A stretch of DNA of 64,000 bases, from contig CAVQIT010000008.1 in assembly GCA_963712655.1 (NCBI GenBank), forward strand, positions 682,001-746,000. The letters run 5' to 3'. Shown here in pieces: positions 56,351 through 64,000 of the stretch (its first letter is position 1; each line of letters opens with the position of its first letter). The translations under genes were made by a program, and so were the position numbers. The notes under the pieces were generated by a model. It saw only the letters and a list, made by a program, of their open reading frames with translations, made no database searches and had not been told where the DNA came from. Source of the DNA: Pollutimonas sp963712655. GTDB taxonomy: Bacteria > Pseudomonadota > Gammaproteobacteria > Burkholderiales > Burkholderiaceae_B.

Positions 56351-57270
56351 TTGTCGTCGATCCGGCGCTCGAGCCGGCTAGCCCCGCTGTTGAGCGCGAA
56401 AGCCGCTGGCGTGTTTTTCTGGCGCAGTTCTGCACCAGCAAACTGGCTGTATTGGGCCTGATTCTGCTTATCGCCTGTGTGTTCCTGGCGATTTTCGCGC
56501 CATGGGTTTCGCCGCAGAATCCGTTTGATATGGCCACCCTCGATATATTCGATTCCAAGCTGCCTCCAGGCAGCGTCAGCGGCGATGGCTCGATGGTCTA
56601 TTGGCTGGGCACTGACGGCCAGTCGCGCGACCTGCTGTCGGCCATCCTGTACGGCATGCGCACCAGCCTTATCGTCGGAACCCTGTCTGTCTCGGTTGCC
56701 TTCCTTATCGGCACCATGGTGGGCTTGATTTCAGCCTATTTCGGCGGACGCATCGACGCGATTCTGATGCGTATCGTCGATATTCAATTGTCGTTTCCGG
56801 CCATATTGCTGGCCCTGATCTTGCTGGCCGTGCTGGGCAAGGGGGTCGATAAGGTCATTTACGCGCTTATCGCCGTGCAGTGGGCGTATTTTGCGCGCGC
56901 CGCGCGCGGCGCCGCCATTGTCGAGCGTCAGCGCGAATACGTCGAGGCGGCGCAATGCCTGTCGCTGTCCTGGCAACGTATTTTGTGGCGCCATATTTTC
57001 CCTAACTGCATCCCTCCCTTGATGGTGATCGCGACGGTCGATCTGGCGCATGCCATCGCGCTGGAAGCCACGCTATCGTTTCTGGGAGTCGGCGTGCCGG
57101 TAACCGAGCCGTCATTGGGCATGCTGATTTCCAACGGCTTCGAATACTTGCTATCGGGCGCGTACTGGATATCGTTTTTTCCCGGGATAGCGCTGGCGCT
57201 GGTAGTGATAGCCATCAATCTGGTGGGCGATCACCTGCGCGATATTCTCAATCCTCGCAACGTTATTTAG
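56347..57270 (+). CDS. Peptide-type ABC transporter permease (DppC-like)
   Basis: Second permease, 307 residues, with an N-terminal cytoplasmic tail. The first TM (LAVLGLILLIACVFLAIFAP) precedes the GTDGQSRDLLSAILYG motif typical of the DppC/OppC side. The coupling loop EYVEAAQCLSLSWQRILWRH is present. It forms the translocation channel with the preceding permease. Start overlaps that gene by 4 nt. Confidence 0.94.
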   Translation: MIVVDPALEPASPAVERESRWRVFLAQFCTSKLAVLGLILLIACVFLAIFAPWVSPQNPFDMATLDIFDSKLPPGSVSGDGSMVYWLGTDGQSRDLLSAILYGMRTSLIVGTLSVSVAFLIGTMVGLISAYFGGRIDAILMRIVDIQLSFPAILLALILLAVLGKGVDKVIYALIAVQWAYFARAARGAAIVERQREYVEAAQCLSLSWQRILWRHIFPNCIPPLMVIATVDLAHAIALEATLSFLGVGVPVTEPSLGMLISNGFEYLLSGAYWISFFPGIALALVVIAINLVGDHLRDILNPRNVI

Positions 57271-57279
57271 GGGTTTTTC

Positions 57280-58272
57280 TTGAGTACAGAATTAGCATCG
57301 TCAGACGCGCTTTTATTGGATGTGCGCGGCTTGGAAACCTGGTTTCACACGCGCGAGGGTGTCGTGAAGGCAGTCGATGGCGTGTCGCTGCAGCTAAAGG
57401 AAGGTGAGATTCTGGGCTTGGTGGGCGAATCGGGTTCCGGCAAAAGCATAACGGCATTTTCGCTGATGAACCTGGTCGACGCGCCGGGCCGGATTCGCGC
57501 CGACCGGCTGTTTTTCAATGGCCACGATTTGCAAGCATTGAGCCCCGACCAATACAGGTCGCTGCGCGGCAAAGAGATGGCGATGATTTTCCAGAATCCC
57601 ATGATGACGCTGAACCCGACTTTGCGCATCGATACCCAGATGATAGAAGCCGTGCGCGCCCACGAACATGTCTCCGTCGCCGCGGCGCGCGCGCGTTCAC
57701 TGGACGTTCTGGCCAAGGTCGGCATCCCGTCCCCGAAAGAGCGGATGTTGGTTTATCCGCATCATTTGTCGGGCGGCATGCGTCAACGGATTGCGATTGC
57801 CATTGCCTTGTTGAATTCGCCCAAGCTCATCATTGCCGACGAGCCCACGACAGCGCTGGATGTCACGATCCAGGGCCAGATACTGTACGAGATACAGAAG
57901 TTATGCCGCGAAATGGGAACCGCGTTGATCTGGATTACCCACGATCTGGCGATTGTGTCGGGCCTGGCCGACCGTTTGGCGGTCATGTATGCCGGCCGGG
58001 TCGTGGAAACCGGCAGTACCGCCGATCTGATCCAGAGCGCGCAACACCCGTATACCCATGGCCTGATTGCGTCGATTCCCTCGATAGGCGGGCGTGGCCG
58101 GGAACTGTATCAAATTCCGGGATCGACCCCCTCTTTATTGAATCTGCCCGAAGGATGCCCGTTCAGGACCCGTTGCTATCGGGCCACTGACGCCTGTAAA
58201 CAGGCGCCGGAATTGCGAACAGTGGCGCCAGGGCACGAGGCCAGCTGCTGGCATGCGGGACTTACGCAATGA
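57280..58272 (+). CDS. Peptide-type ABC transporter ATP-binding protein (DppD-like)
   Basis: ATPase of 330 residues with a TTG start at 57280, 9 nt after the permease. Walker A GESGSGKSITAFS, Q-loop MIFQNPMMTLNP, signature LSGGMRQRIAIAIAL, Walker B LIIADEPTTALD and the switch histidine in ITHDLAIVSG are present. The C-terminal oligopeptide-transporter domain has CPFRTRCYRATDAC, a putative iron-sulfur or metal cysteine cluster usual in this subfamily. Confidence 0.94.
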   Translation: MSTELASSDALLLDVRGLETWFHTREGVVKAVDGVSLQLKEGEILGLVGESGSGKSITAFSLMNLVDAPGRIRADRLFFNGHDLQALSPDQYRSLRGKEMAMIFQNPMMTLNPTLRIDTQMIEAVRAHEHVSVAAARARSLDVLAKVGIPSPKERMLVYPHHLSGGMRQRIAIAIALLNSPKLIIADEPTTALDVTIQGQILYEIQKLCREMGTALIWITHDLAIVSGLADRLAVMYAGRVVETGSTADLIQSAQHPYTHGLIASIPSIGGRGRELYQIPGSTPSLLNLPEGCPFRTRCYRATDACKQAPELRTVAPGHEASCWHAGLTQ

Positions 58273-59318
58273 ATCTTACCGATAATACAAAACCCGAAGT
58301 AATCCTTAGCCTGCGCCAGCTCGAAAAACAGTTTGCGCAACCTGTCGATGCTGTCGAGCGGCTTGGCAACTTGTTCAAGGGCAACGTAAAGCCCAAGTCG
58401 GTATCGGCTCTTTCCGATATCAACCTGGATATCTTCGCCGGCGAAGTCGTGGGCGTCGTGGGCGAATCGGGCTGCGGGAAATCCACGCTGGGCCGTTTGC
58501 TTGCCGGGATATTGGCTCCCACTCAAGGCGAGATTTTTTATAACGGCCAGTTGGTGTCCAAAATGGATGCATCGGTCCGGCGTCAATACGAGCTGGGTGT
58601 CCAGATGATTTTCCAGGACCCGTTCTCATCGTTGAATCCGCGTATGCGCATCGTGGATATCATCGGCGAAGCGCCTATGGTGCATGGCTTGATCAAGCGT
58701 GGCGAAAAGGATGCTTATGTCTCCGATTTGATGCAAAAAGTCGGACTCGATCCCGCTTACCGATTCCGCTATCCCCATCAGTTTTCCGGCGGCCAGCGGC
58801 AACGCGTGGGCGTGGCCCGGGCCCTGGCCCTGAAGCCTTCGGTGATTGTCTGCGACGAGGCCGTGGCCGCGCTGGATGTTTCCATTCAGGCCCAGGTTCT
58901 GAATCTGTTTATCCGGCTGCGGAAAGAATTCGCCCTGACCTATTTTTTCATCAGCCACAATCTAGGGGTGGTAAGCCATATTTCCGATCGCGTGGCCGTG
59001 ATGTATTTGGGACGGATAGTGGAGCTTGCTTCGACCGAGGCCATCTTCAGCGTTGCCAATCATCCCTACACGCAAGCATTGATCGAAGAGCTGCCGCAAC
59101 TGCGGTCCGATCGGCGTCAATTCGATCCGATCAAAGGCGAGCTGCCGTCGCCGATCGATCCGCCTTCGGGCTGTGCATTCCATCCACGCTGCCCCCATGC
59201 AATGCCTCGTTGCCGCGCGGAGCGGCCGCTGCTTAAAAACATATCGCGGGGCGGCATCAAAGACGGCGCGCCCGTGCAGGATCACTGGAGCGCCTGTCAC
59301 TTGAACGATATGGATTGA
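58269..59318 (+). CDS. Peptide-type ABC transporter ATP-binding protein (DppF-like)
   Basis: Second ATPase, 349 residues, overlapping the first by 4 nt. Walker A GESGCGKSTLGRLLAG, Q-loop MIFQDPFSSLNPRM, signature FSGGQRQRVGVARAL, Walker B VIVCDEAVAALDVS and switch HNLGVVSH are present. The C-terminal extension has CAFHPRCPHAMPRC. It ends the transporter operon; a 321-nt gap follows before the Bug gene. Confidence 0.94.
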   Translation: MNLTDNTKPEVILSLRQLEKQFAQPVDAVERLGNLFKGNVKPKSVSALSDINLDIFAGEVVGVVGESGCGKSTLGRLLAGILAPTQGEIFYNGQLVSKMDASVRRQYELGVQMIFQDPFSSLNPRMRIVDIIGEAPMVHGLIKRGEKDAYVSDLMQKVGLDPAYRFRYPHQFSGGQRQRVGVARALALKPSVIVCDEAVAALDVSIQAQVLNLFIRLRKEFALTYFFISHNLGVVSHISDRVAVMYLGRIVELASTEAIFSVANHPYTQALIEELPQLRSDRRQFDPIKGELPSPIDPPSGCAFHPRCPHAMPRCRAERPLLKNISRGGIKDGAPVQDHWSACHLNDMD

Positions 59319-59389
59319 AGGCCTGGATCCCGGCGCCGCCCTTTTCAGCTTGAAGAGGGCGTTGTCCGGTGCCTTCAAGCGCGGCCTGT

Positions 59390-59593
59390 TCAAATGAACA
59401 GATAGCCCTCGATGTGAACTGACCCCAAGAAGTCGGACCTGATCCTGATTTCCTGGGGTTTTTTATCGTGGGTGCCGGAGCCGGACGCGGCCTGGTCCGG
59501 CAGCGAAGGATCAAGGCGGAAATCGCCCGCCATATCGATGAACGGCACAAATCGGCACACGGTTGTTCCGTAAACGCACTGAGCCTGTTCCAT
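59390..59593 (-). CDS. Doubtful small ORF, hypothetical (67 codons)
   Basis: Within the 321-nt gap between the transporter and the Bug gene, the longest minus-strand frame runs 67 codons from an ATG at 59593. The product is soluble-looking and acidic in the middle. No ribosome site and no recognised motif were found. It may be a chance frame; apart from it no feature was seen in this gap. Confidence 0.2.
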   Translation of the reverse strand: MEQAQCVYGTTVCRFVPFIDMAGDFRLDPSLPDQAASGSGTHDKKPQEIRIRSDFLGSVHIEGYLFI

Positions 59594-59639
59594 GTTTCGC
59601 TACCATGCTGCTCAATCAACATCTAGAGGAGTAAAGGGA

Positions 59640-60641
59640 ATGATAAGAAAACCAAATGGGCAGGCGTGTGCGGCGCTGGCTTTGTCGCTGGCCCTGACGG
59701 CAATCGGCGGCTACGCCCAAGCGCAGGATTCCGCTGCCTATCCCGCGCAGCAGCCCATTAATCTGGTCGTCGGCTATCCGGCCGGCGGCAGCGTCGATTT
59801 GAATGCCCGCCTGTTGGGTGAAGCGCTGGCAAAAAAACTCGGCCAGAAAGTGGTTGTCGAAAACCTGGGCGGGGTCGGCGGCGTGATTGCGGCCTCGAAA
59901 GTGGTCAAGGCGAAACCCGATGGATATACCCTGCTGGTGGGGTCCATCAATGAAATCGTCATCGCGGGCCTGGTGAATCCCAATGTCAAATACGATGGCA
60001 TCAAGGATTTCCGCGCTATCGGTTTGATCGGCACGCAGCCGCTGCTGTTGGCCGCCTCCAGGAAATCCGCCATTACCGATGCCGACGGCTACATGAAAAT
60101 GGTCGCTACGGGAAAATCCGGCAATTTCAATTTCGGATCGTCGGGCGTGGGCACCTCATTGCACCTGGCGGGCGAAATGATCAACACCGCCAGCAAGGGG
60201 AAGGTTCAGCATATTCCCTACAAAGGCGTTGCGCCCCTGGTAACCGACATGGTCAGCGGCCAACTGGATTTCGGCATGTTCGGCTTGTCTTCAGGGCTTC
60301 CGCAAATCAAGGCCGGTCTTATCGTTCCCATCGGCGTTACGTCGAGCAAGCGCTCCCTGATCGCGCCTGAAATCCCGGCGCTTGCGGAGAACCCCAATTT
60401 CAAGGATATCGATATCAATCTTTGGTTCGGTTTGTTTGGCCCGCGAGGCTTGCCCGACCCCGTCGCGGCGACATTGCGCAAAGCGCTCAGTGAAATTGTG
60501 CAAGATCCAGCCTTCCAGGAAAAATACAAGAGCACAGGCGGAGTTGTGACCGAGCAGCAGCCTGCCGTGCCGGATTTTTTCATTGCGGAACAGAAAAAAC
60601 TCAAGCAAATCGTCGATACCGCGGGCATTGGCCTGAAGTGA
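59640..60641 (+). CDS. Bug/TctC-family tripartite tricarboxylate transporter binding protein
   Basis: Periplasmic binding protein of 333 residues. The start MIRKPNGQACAALALSLALT at 59640 follows an AGAGGAG ribosome site; 16 upstream codons were discarded. A signal peptide ends near AQAQD. The Bug signatures are clear: INLVVGYPAGGSVDLNARLL, LGQKVVVENLGGVGGVIAASKV, KPDGYTLLVG, HIPYKGVAPLVTDMVSGQLDFG and ALRKALSEIVQDP. Such proteins are hugely expanded in Alcaligenaceae and usually bind a carboxylate. No TctA/TctB membrane genes are nearby. It precedes the desuccinylase-like gene by 13 nt. Confidence 0.92.
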   Translation: MIRKPNGQACAALALSLALTAIGGYAQAQDSAAYPAQQPINLVVGYPAGGSVDLNARLLGEALAKKLGQKVVVENLGGVGGVIAASKVVKAKPDGYTLLVGSINEIVIAGLVNPNVKYDGIKDFRAIGLIGTQPLLLAASRKSAITDADGYMKMVATGKSGNFNFGSSGVGTSLHLAGEMINTASKGKVQHIPYKGVAPLVTDMVSGQLDFGMFGLSSGLPQIKAGLIVPIGVTSSKRSLIAPEIPALAENPNFKDIDINLWFGLFGPRGLPDPVAATLRKALSEIVQDPAFQEKYKSTGGVVTEQQPAVPDFFIAEQKKLKQIVDTAGIGLK

Positions 60642-60654
60642 AAGGAAGCATTAC

Positions 60655-61602
60655 ATGAAATTTGAGATCGATACTCCCGACTTGACGGCGGAACGCCTGG
60701 GAAATACAGACACGGTTGGTGTTTGGCATTTCGACTCGGGCCTGGCGGGGCCCAGCGTCCTGATCACCGCCTTGATGCATGGCAACGAGCTTTGCGGCGC
60801 CTGGACATTGAAAGAATTGCTGGCCAAGCAAACCAGGCCGGCAAAAGGCAAGCTGACCCTGGCGTTCTGCAACCTGGAAGCGTTTGATCGGTTCGACCGG
60901 AATGCCCATGATGCATCGCGCCTTGTGGATGAGGATTTGAACCGGGTCTGGACGGAGCAAAGGCTGGCCCACCCTGTCACGGCCGAGGGTCGTCGCGCGG
61001 TGCAATTGCGCCCCTGGGTGGAGCAGGCCGATTGTGTGCTGGATCTTCATTCCATGCACGAGCCCGCACCGCCTTTGCTGGTAACCGGTTTGCTGCAGAG
61101 AAACATAGATTTCGGATTAAGCCTGGGCCTGCCGAAACATCTTATTGTCGACGGGGGGCATAAGGACGGTACGCGCATGCGCGACTTCGCCCAGTTCGGC
61201 GACGAAAACGGACAAGCGCTGGCCTTGCTTATCGAATGCGGATTCCATGGCGATCCCTCTTCGCTACGGGTTGCGCGCCATGTGACGGGACGCGTCCTGC
61301 TCCAGTCGGGCGTGGTCCAGGGCGATGGGCTTCTGGCGGAGTGGGACATGCAGGCTTGCAAGCCGGAACCGAATCCGCAGGTCTTCAGCGTGACCGGCGC
61401 GGTCGTCGCCATATCGAAAGACGTGACGTTCACACAACCGTGGCAAGGAATGGAATGCATCGAAAAGGCGGGAACAGTCATAGGCCATAACGATGGTGCG
61501 CCTATCACGACGCCGCACGACAATTGCTTCCTGGTGATGCCGTCGCTTCGGCAATTGATTCCGGGCGTGTCGGTAATGCGTTTCGCGCGGCAAGTGCAGT
61601 AG
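60655..61602 (+). CDS. Succinylglutamate desuccinylase/aspartoacylase-family zinc hydrolase
   Basis: Zinc carboxypeptidase-fold (AstE/AspA, M14-like) hydrolase of 315 residues. The zinc ligands are H42 and E45 in LMHGNELCGAW and a histidine in LDLHSMHEP (about residue 134). FDRFDRN and EDLNRVW resemble the substrate-arginine loop of aspartoacylases, and the ALLIECGFHG stretch carries the catalytic glutamate. It would remove an acyl group from an N-acyl amino acid. It follows the Bug gene by 13 nt, suggesting that the Bug protein binds an acyl amino acid or its product. A strong terminator ends the unit. Confidence 0.88.
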   Translation: MKFEIDTPDLTAERLGNTDTVGVWHFDSGLAGPSVLITALMHGNELCGAWTLKELLAKQTRPAKGKLTLAFCNLEAFDRFDRNAHDASRLVDEDLNRVWTEQRLAHPVTAEGRRAVQLRPWVEQADCVLDLHSMHEPAPPLLVTGLLQRNIDFGLSLGLPKHLIVDGGHKDGTRMRDFAQFGDENGQALALLIECGFHGDPSSLRVARHVTGRVLLQSGVVQGDGLLAEWDMQACKPEPNPQVFSVTGAVVAISKDVTFTQPWQGMECIEKAGTVIGHNDGAPITTPHDNCFLVMPSLRQLIPGVSVMRFARQVQ

Positions 61603-61632
61603 CCGTCCGATTGCTTTTCCGCCATGGCATGA

Positions 61633-61667
61633 ACAAGCCCCCGGTTTTATGCGGGGGCTTGTTTTTT
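61633..61667 (+). terminator. Rho-independent terminator after the aspartoacylase-like gene
   Basis: ACAAGCCCCC and GGGGGCTTGT form a 10-bp stem with a 10-nt loop, followed by six T. Located 30 nt past the stop codon. Confidence 0.88.
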
Positions 61668-61772
61668 GGTGTGCCCTACGGGTGATCTGGTCGAGGCCGC
61701 GCTTTCACTACATCGAAAGACGCGGCCTGCGCGGGATCCGGACAAGTGCCATAGGCATTTCCGGAGTGCCCG

Positions 61773-63356
61773 CTATTTCGCCAAAGTAATGTCCTGGGCC
61801 ATTGTCATCTGATTGGAGCGTCCGCTGTATTCGATGCCCTTTTTCATGGCCCAGACGGACAGCTCGAAATGCAGCGGCAAAAGCGCGGCATCCGCCATGG
61901 CCATGGTGGTGGCTTGTTGCAGCATTGCCGAGCGCTTGGGATCGTCGACCGTTTGCGAAGCTTCGGTTACCAGGCGATCGAATTCGGGGTTGGAATAATG
62001 ACTGAAATTAGTCGTTCCCAGGCCCTGCTTGGAGTCTCGGGTCGTCAGCAATGCGGTCAAGGGGCTTAGCATTTCTCCCGTCGACGGAGCCCAGCCGCTT
62101 AAATAGGCGCTGAAGGCGAAGGCGTTGCGCTGCTTGAAATACACGGGCGGCGCCATGGTTTCCACATCGGCTTTGATGCCGACGCGCGCCCACATTGCGG
62201 CCACTGCCTGCGCAACGTTTTTGTCATTGGTATAGCGGCCGGCCGGCGAGCCCAGCGATATGCCGAACCCTTTGGGGTAGCCTGCTTCGGCCAGCAGTTT
62301 CTTTGCCTGGGCCACGTCGGCGGCCGGCGCGACGGAAAGTGCTTTCGATGTGCCGAACGAAGGGTAAGGCAGCAAATCGCCGGCCGGCTGCGCGGCTCCG
62401 CCCATGATGCGGTCGACGATGGCCTTGCGGTCCACCGCCAGCGCCAAGGCTTCGCGTACGCGCTTATCCAGGAAAGGATTCTTGCCGTTGGTGCCCGACA
62501 TGCCGGGCGGAACTTCCTTCGACATATTCAGCGCGATATAAACGAGCCGGACCGATGGTGTTTCCCGGACGGTCAAGTCTTTGTTTTGCTTGAGCCTGGC
62601 CAAGTCGTCGGTGGGAGGGTTTTCGATTACATCGACATCGCCGGCCAACAGGGCCGCGACGCGCGCGGCCGGGTTGGTGATGGGACGATAAATGACCTTG
62701 TCCCAGGCAGGCTTTGGACCCCAATAATGCTCGTTGCGCTCGAAGACGATCTCGGCGCCGCGCTTCCAGGAGACAAACTTGTAGGGGCCGCTGCCCACCA
62801 GGCCTTCGCCGCGATTCAGTTCGACGGTTGTTTTCCCTTCGGGCGCCGCACCCGAGGCGCTTTTCCGGGACATGATGGGCAATTGCGAGAGATTGACCAG
62901 CAACACAGGAGAGGGGGCTTTGGTCGTGATCTTTACCGTCAAGGGATCGACGGCTTCCACTTTATCCACCGTGCTCAGGAACAATGAAAACGACGATGGG
63001 CTGTTGGGTACTTGGGGGGCGCGGTTATACGTGAAGACCACATCGTCGGCCGTCAAGGGAGAGCCGTCGGAAAATTTGACGTTGGGGCGCAGCTTGAACA
63101 GCCAGACATTGCCGTCGACAGTCCAGGACTGGGCTAAAGAAGGGTAAGGATTCGATGTCGGATCCGTGCGCACGAGCGGATCGAAAAGGGTCAGGGACAA
63201 CTGCTTGTTGGACGTCAGGTTATGGAACTGCGGATCCATGGACGTAAGGTCGGTGCTGAGCCCGATGGTCAGGTCGCGCGCTTGCGCCAAGCCCGAGCAG
63301 CCCAGGAAACTTAACGCCATTGCCGACAGCAGAATTGTTTTTCGTATTAACCGCAT
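61773..63356 (-). CDS. Dipeptide/oligopeptide-type ABC transporter substrate-binding protein, copy 2
   Basis: Paralogue of the product at 53777-55360, also 527 residues. The first 65 residues are identical and the rest largely conserved (TADDVVFTYNR, NRGEGLVGSGPYKFVSWKRG, LAGDVDVIENPPTDDLARLK). Differences cluster in surface positions and near the presumed ligand pocket; for example VFFSKLPTYAFSSY becomes VYFKQRNAFAFSAY, and LVTQNSKLGLGTQN becomes LTTRDSKQGLGTTN. It has no transporter genes of its own in the window, so it may feed a second substrate to the permease encoded at 55376-59318. Divergent from M20 copy 2. Confidence 0.94.
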   Translation of the reverse strand: MRLIRKTILLSAMALSFLGCSGLAQARDLTIGLSTDLTSMDPQFHNLTSNKQLSLTLFDPLVRTDPTSNPYPSLAQSWTVDGNVWLFKLRPNVKFSDGSPLTADDVVFTYNRAPQVPNSPSSFSLFLSTVDKVEAVDPLTVKITTKAPSPVLLVNLSQLPIMSRKSASGAAPEGKTTVELNRGEGLVGSGPYKFVSWKRGAEIVFERNEHYWGPKPAWDKVIYRPITNPAARVAALLAGDVDVIENPPTDDLARLKQNKDLTVRETPSVRLVYIALNMSKEVPPGMSGTNGKNPFLDKRVREALALAVDRKAIVDRIMGGAAQPAGDLLPYPSFGTSKALSVAPAADVAQAKKLLAEAGYPKGFGISLGSPAGRYTNDKNVAQAVAAMWARVGIKADVETMAPPVYFKQRNAFAFSAYLSGWAPSTGEMLSPLTALLTTRDSKQGLGTTNFSHYSNPEFDRLVTEASQTVDDPKRSAMLQQATTMAMADAALLPLHFELSVWAMKKGIEYSGRSNQMTMAQDITLAK

Positions 63357-63385
63357 GATCTCGCAGCCCTATAAAAATTAGTTAT
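63162..63385. repeat. 224-bp inverted repeat, right arm
   Basis: Exact reverse complement of 53748-53971. It covers the first 65 codons and 29 upstream nt of binding-protein copy 2. Confidence 0.92.
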
Positions 63386-63585
63386 TCAATGCCATAAAAC
63401 CAGATCGGCAAAGTCGTAAACAAGAAGCTGCATACTACATGAGGGCAACTGAATGCATCAAGAAAAATAACGCATGCGCGTCTCTGGTTTCGGAGGCAAG
63501 AAGCCCAGGAAAATTGCGGTGGCCGGACAATTTAATGATACGCTACGGCAACGCATTCCCTCCCTTCCACAGGATCCCCGGTACC

Positions 63586-64000
63586 ATGAAATTAATCGAA
63601 TCCATCGTTGTGTCGCAGGCTGAAATTCGCGCGGTGCGCCGCGATCTGCACGCTCATCCCGAAATCGCCTACGAGGAAAACCGAACCGCCGATATCGTTG
63701 CGCAAAAGCTCGAGGCCTGGGGCATCGAGGTCCATCGCGGGCTGGGCAAGACCGGCGTGGTTGGAACGATTACGGGCAAGAGCCAGAACGGCCGCTCCAT
63801 CGGCCTGCGCGCCGACATGGATGCCCTGCCAATGCAAGAACTCAATACCTTTGAACATGCCAGCACCCATCCCGGAAAAATGCATGCCTGTGGCCATGAC
63901 GGCCATACCGCCATGCTGCTGGCGGCGGCCCAGCACCTGGCCCAGCACCGCGATTTCGACGGCACCGTCTACGTTATCTTTCAACCGGCCGAAGAAGGTT
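63586..64000 (+). CDS. M20-family amidohydrolase, copy 2 (truncated by the window end)
   Basis: N-terminal 138 codons of a second M20 amidohydrolase. It begins MKLIESIVVSQAEIRAVRRD like copy 1 at 53543 and is almost identical over the visible part; one visible change is KKQNGRS to KSQNGRS. The metal motif ACGHDGHTAMLLAAAQHLAQ is complete, and the frame runs into FQPAEEG at the edge. The 5' flank (63531-63585) matches that of copy 1 with about one mismatch. It is divergent from binding-protein copy 2, mirroring the arrangement around 53.6 kb. Confidence 0.93.
   Translation, partial: MKLIESIVVSQAEIRAVRRDLHAHPEIAYEENRTADIVAQKLEAWGIEVHRGLGKTGVVGTITGKSQNGRSIGLRADMDALPMQELNTFEHASTHPGKMHACGHDGHTAMLLAAAQHLAQHRDFDGTVYVIFQPAEEG

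Noticed and set aside
53748..63385. The inverted repeats as ends of a transposon
   Set aside because: The repeated sequence is coding (signal peptide and start of a binding protein) plus a divergent enzyme gene. No transposase or target duplication is seen in the interval.

Overview
The window is the replication-origin region of a betaproteobacterial chromosome, most likely from the Alcaligenaceae (Bordetella/Pusillimonas relatives). The grounds are the block mnmG-rsmG-parA-parB, the run tRNA-Tyr/Gly/Thr-tuf-tRNA-Trp-secE-nusG-rplKAJL-rpoBC, the block rpmH-rnpA-yidD-yidC with dnaA-dnaN-gyrB, and a Bug-type (TctC) binding protein. The genus is inferred from gene order and protein style; no database was searched.

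Layout. 1-1.0 kb: edge of a glycine-betaine-type binding protein. 1.1-5.8 kb (minus): rpsL-rpsG-fusA-tuf-rpsJ, closed by a strong terminator right after rpsJ. 6.3-10.1 kb (plus): three-gene signalling operon, an OmpR-type regulator, a secreted LysM-FecR protein and a CHASE2 histidine kinase. 10.2-24.4 kb (minus): transcription/translation block from a tRNA promoter down to rpoC. 24.5-28.8 kb (minus): parB, parA, rsmG, mnmG. 28.8-33.1 kb: three parS sites and three DnaA-box-bearing intergenic regions, with an aminotransferase, a PaiB-like gene and a metallophosphatase between them. 33.1-41.8 kb: small accessory and housekeeping genes (MarR/MATE, TetR with two GSTs, mnmE, YciI, catalase, SDR). 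41.9-49.9 kb: yidC-yidD-rnpA-rpmH divergent from dnaA-dnaN-gyrB. 50.1-50.8 kb: a Phd/VapC-type toxin-antitoxin pair. 50.9-64 kb: a catabolic island with an FAD amine/amino-acid oxidase, an M20 amidohydrolase, a complete dipeptide-type ABC transporter, a Bug protein, an AstE/aspartoacylase-like enzyme, then a second, inverted copy of the binding protein/M20 amidohydrolase pair.

Most notable observations. (1) Two intergenic regions 2212 bp apart (30647-30862 and 32859-33074) are ungapped homologues, with DnaA boxes and other conserved blocks at exactly equal spacing; this looks like a duplicated or bipartite origin. (2) The binding protein/M20 pair exists as a large inverted duplication with a 224-bp perfectly identical arm, which suggests recent gene conversion. 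(3) Single-base indels are concentrated in 15.1-23.7 kb (rpoB, rplL, rplJ, rplA, rplK, nusG, secE, tuf2), with isolated ones in rnpA and gyrB. Since most of these are essential single-copy genes, they are almost certainly sequence errors. These genes are annotated as full-length CDS with the frameshifts noted.
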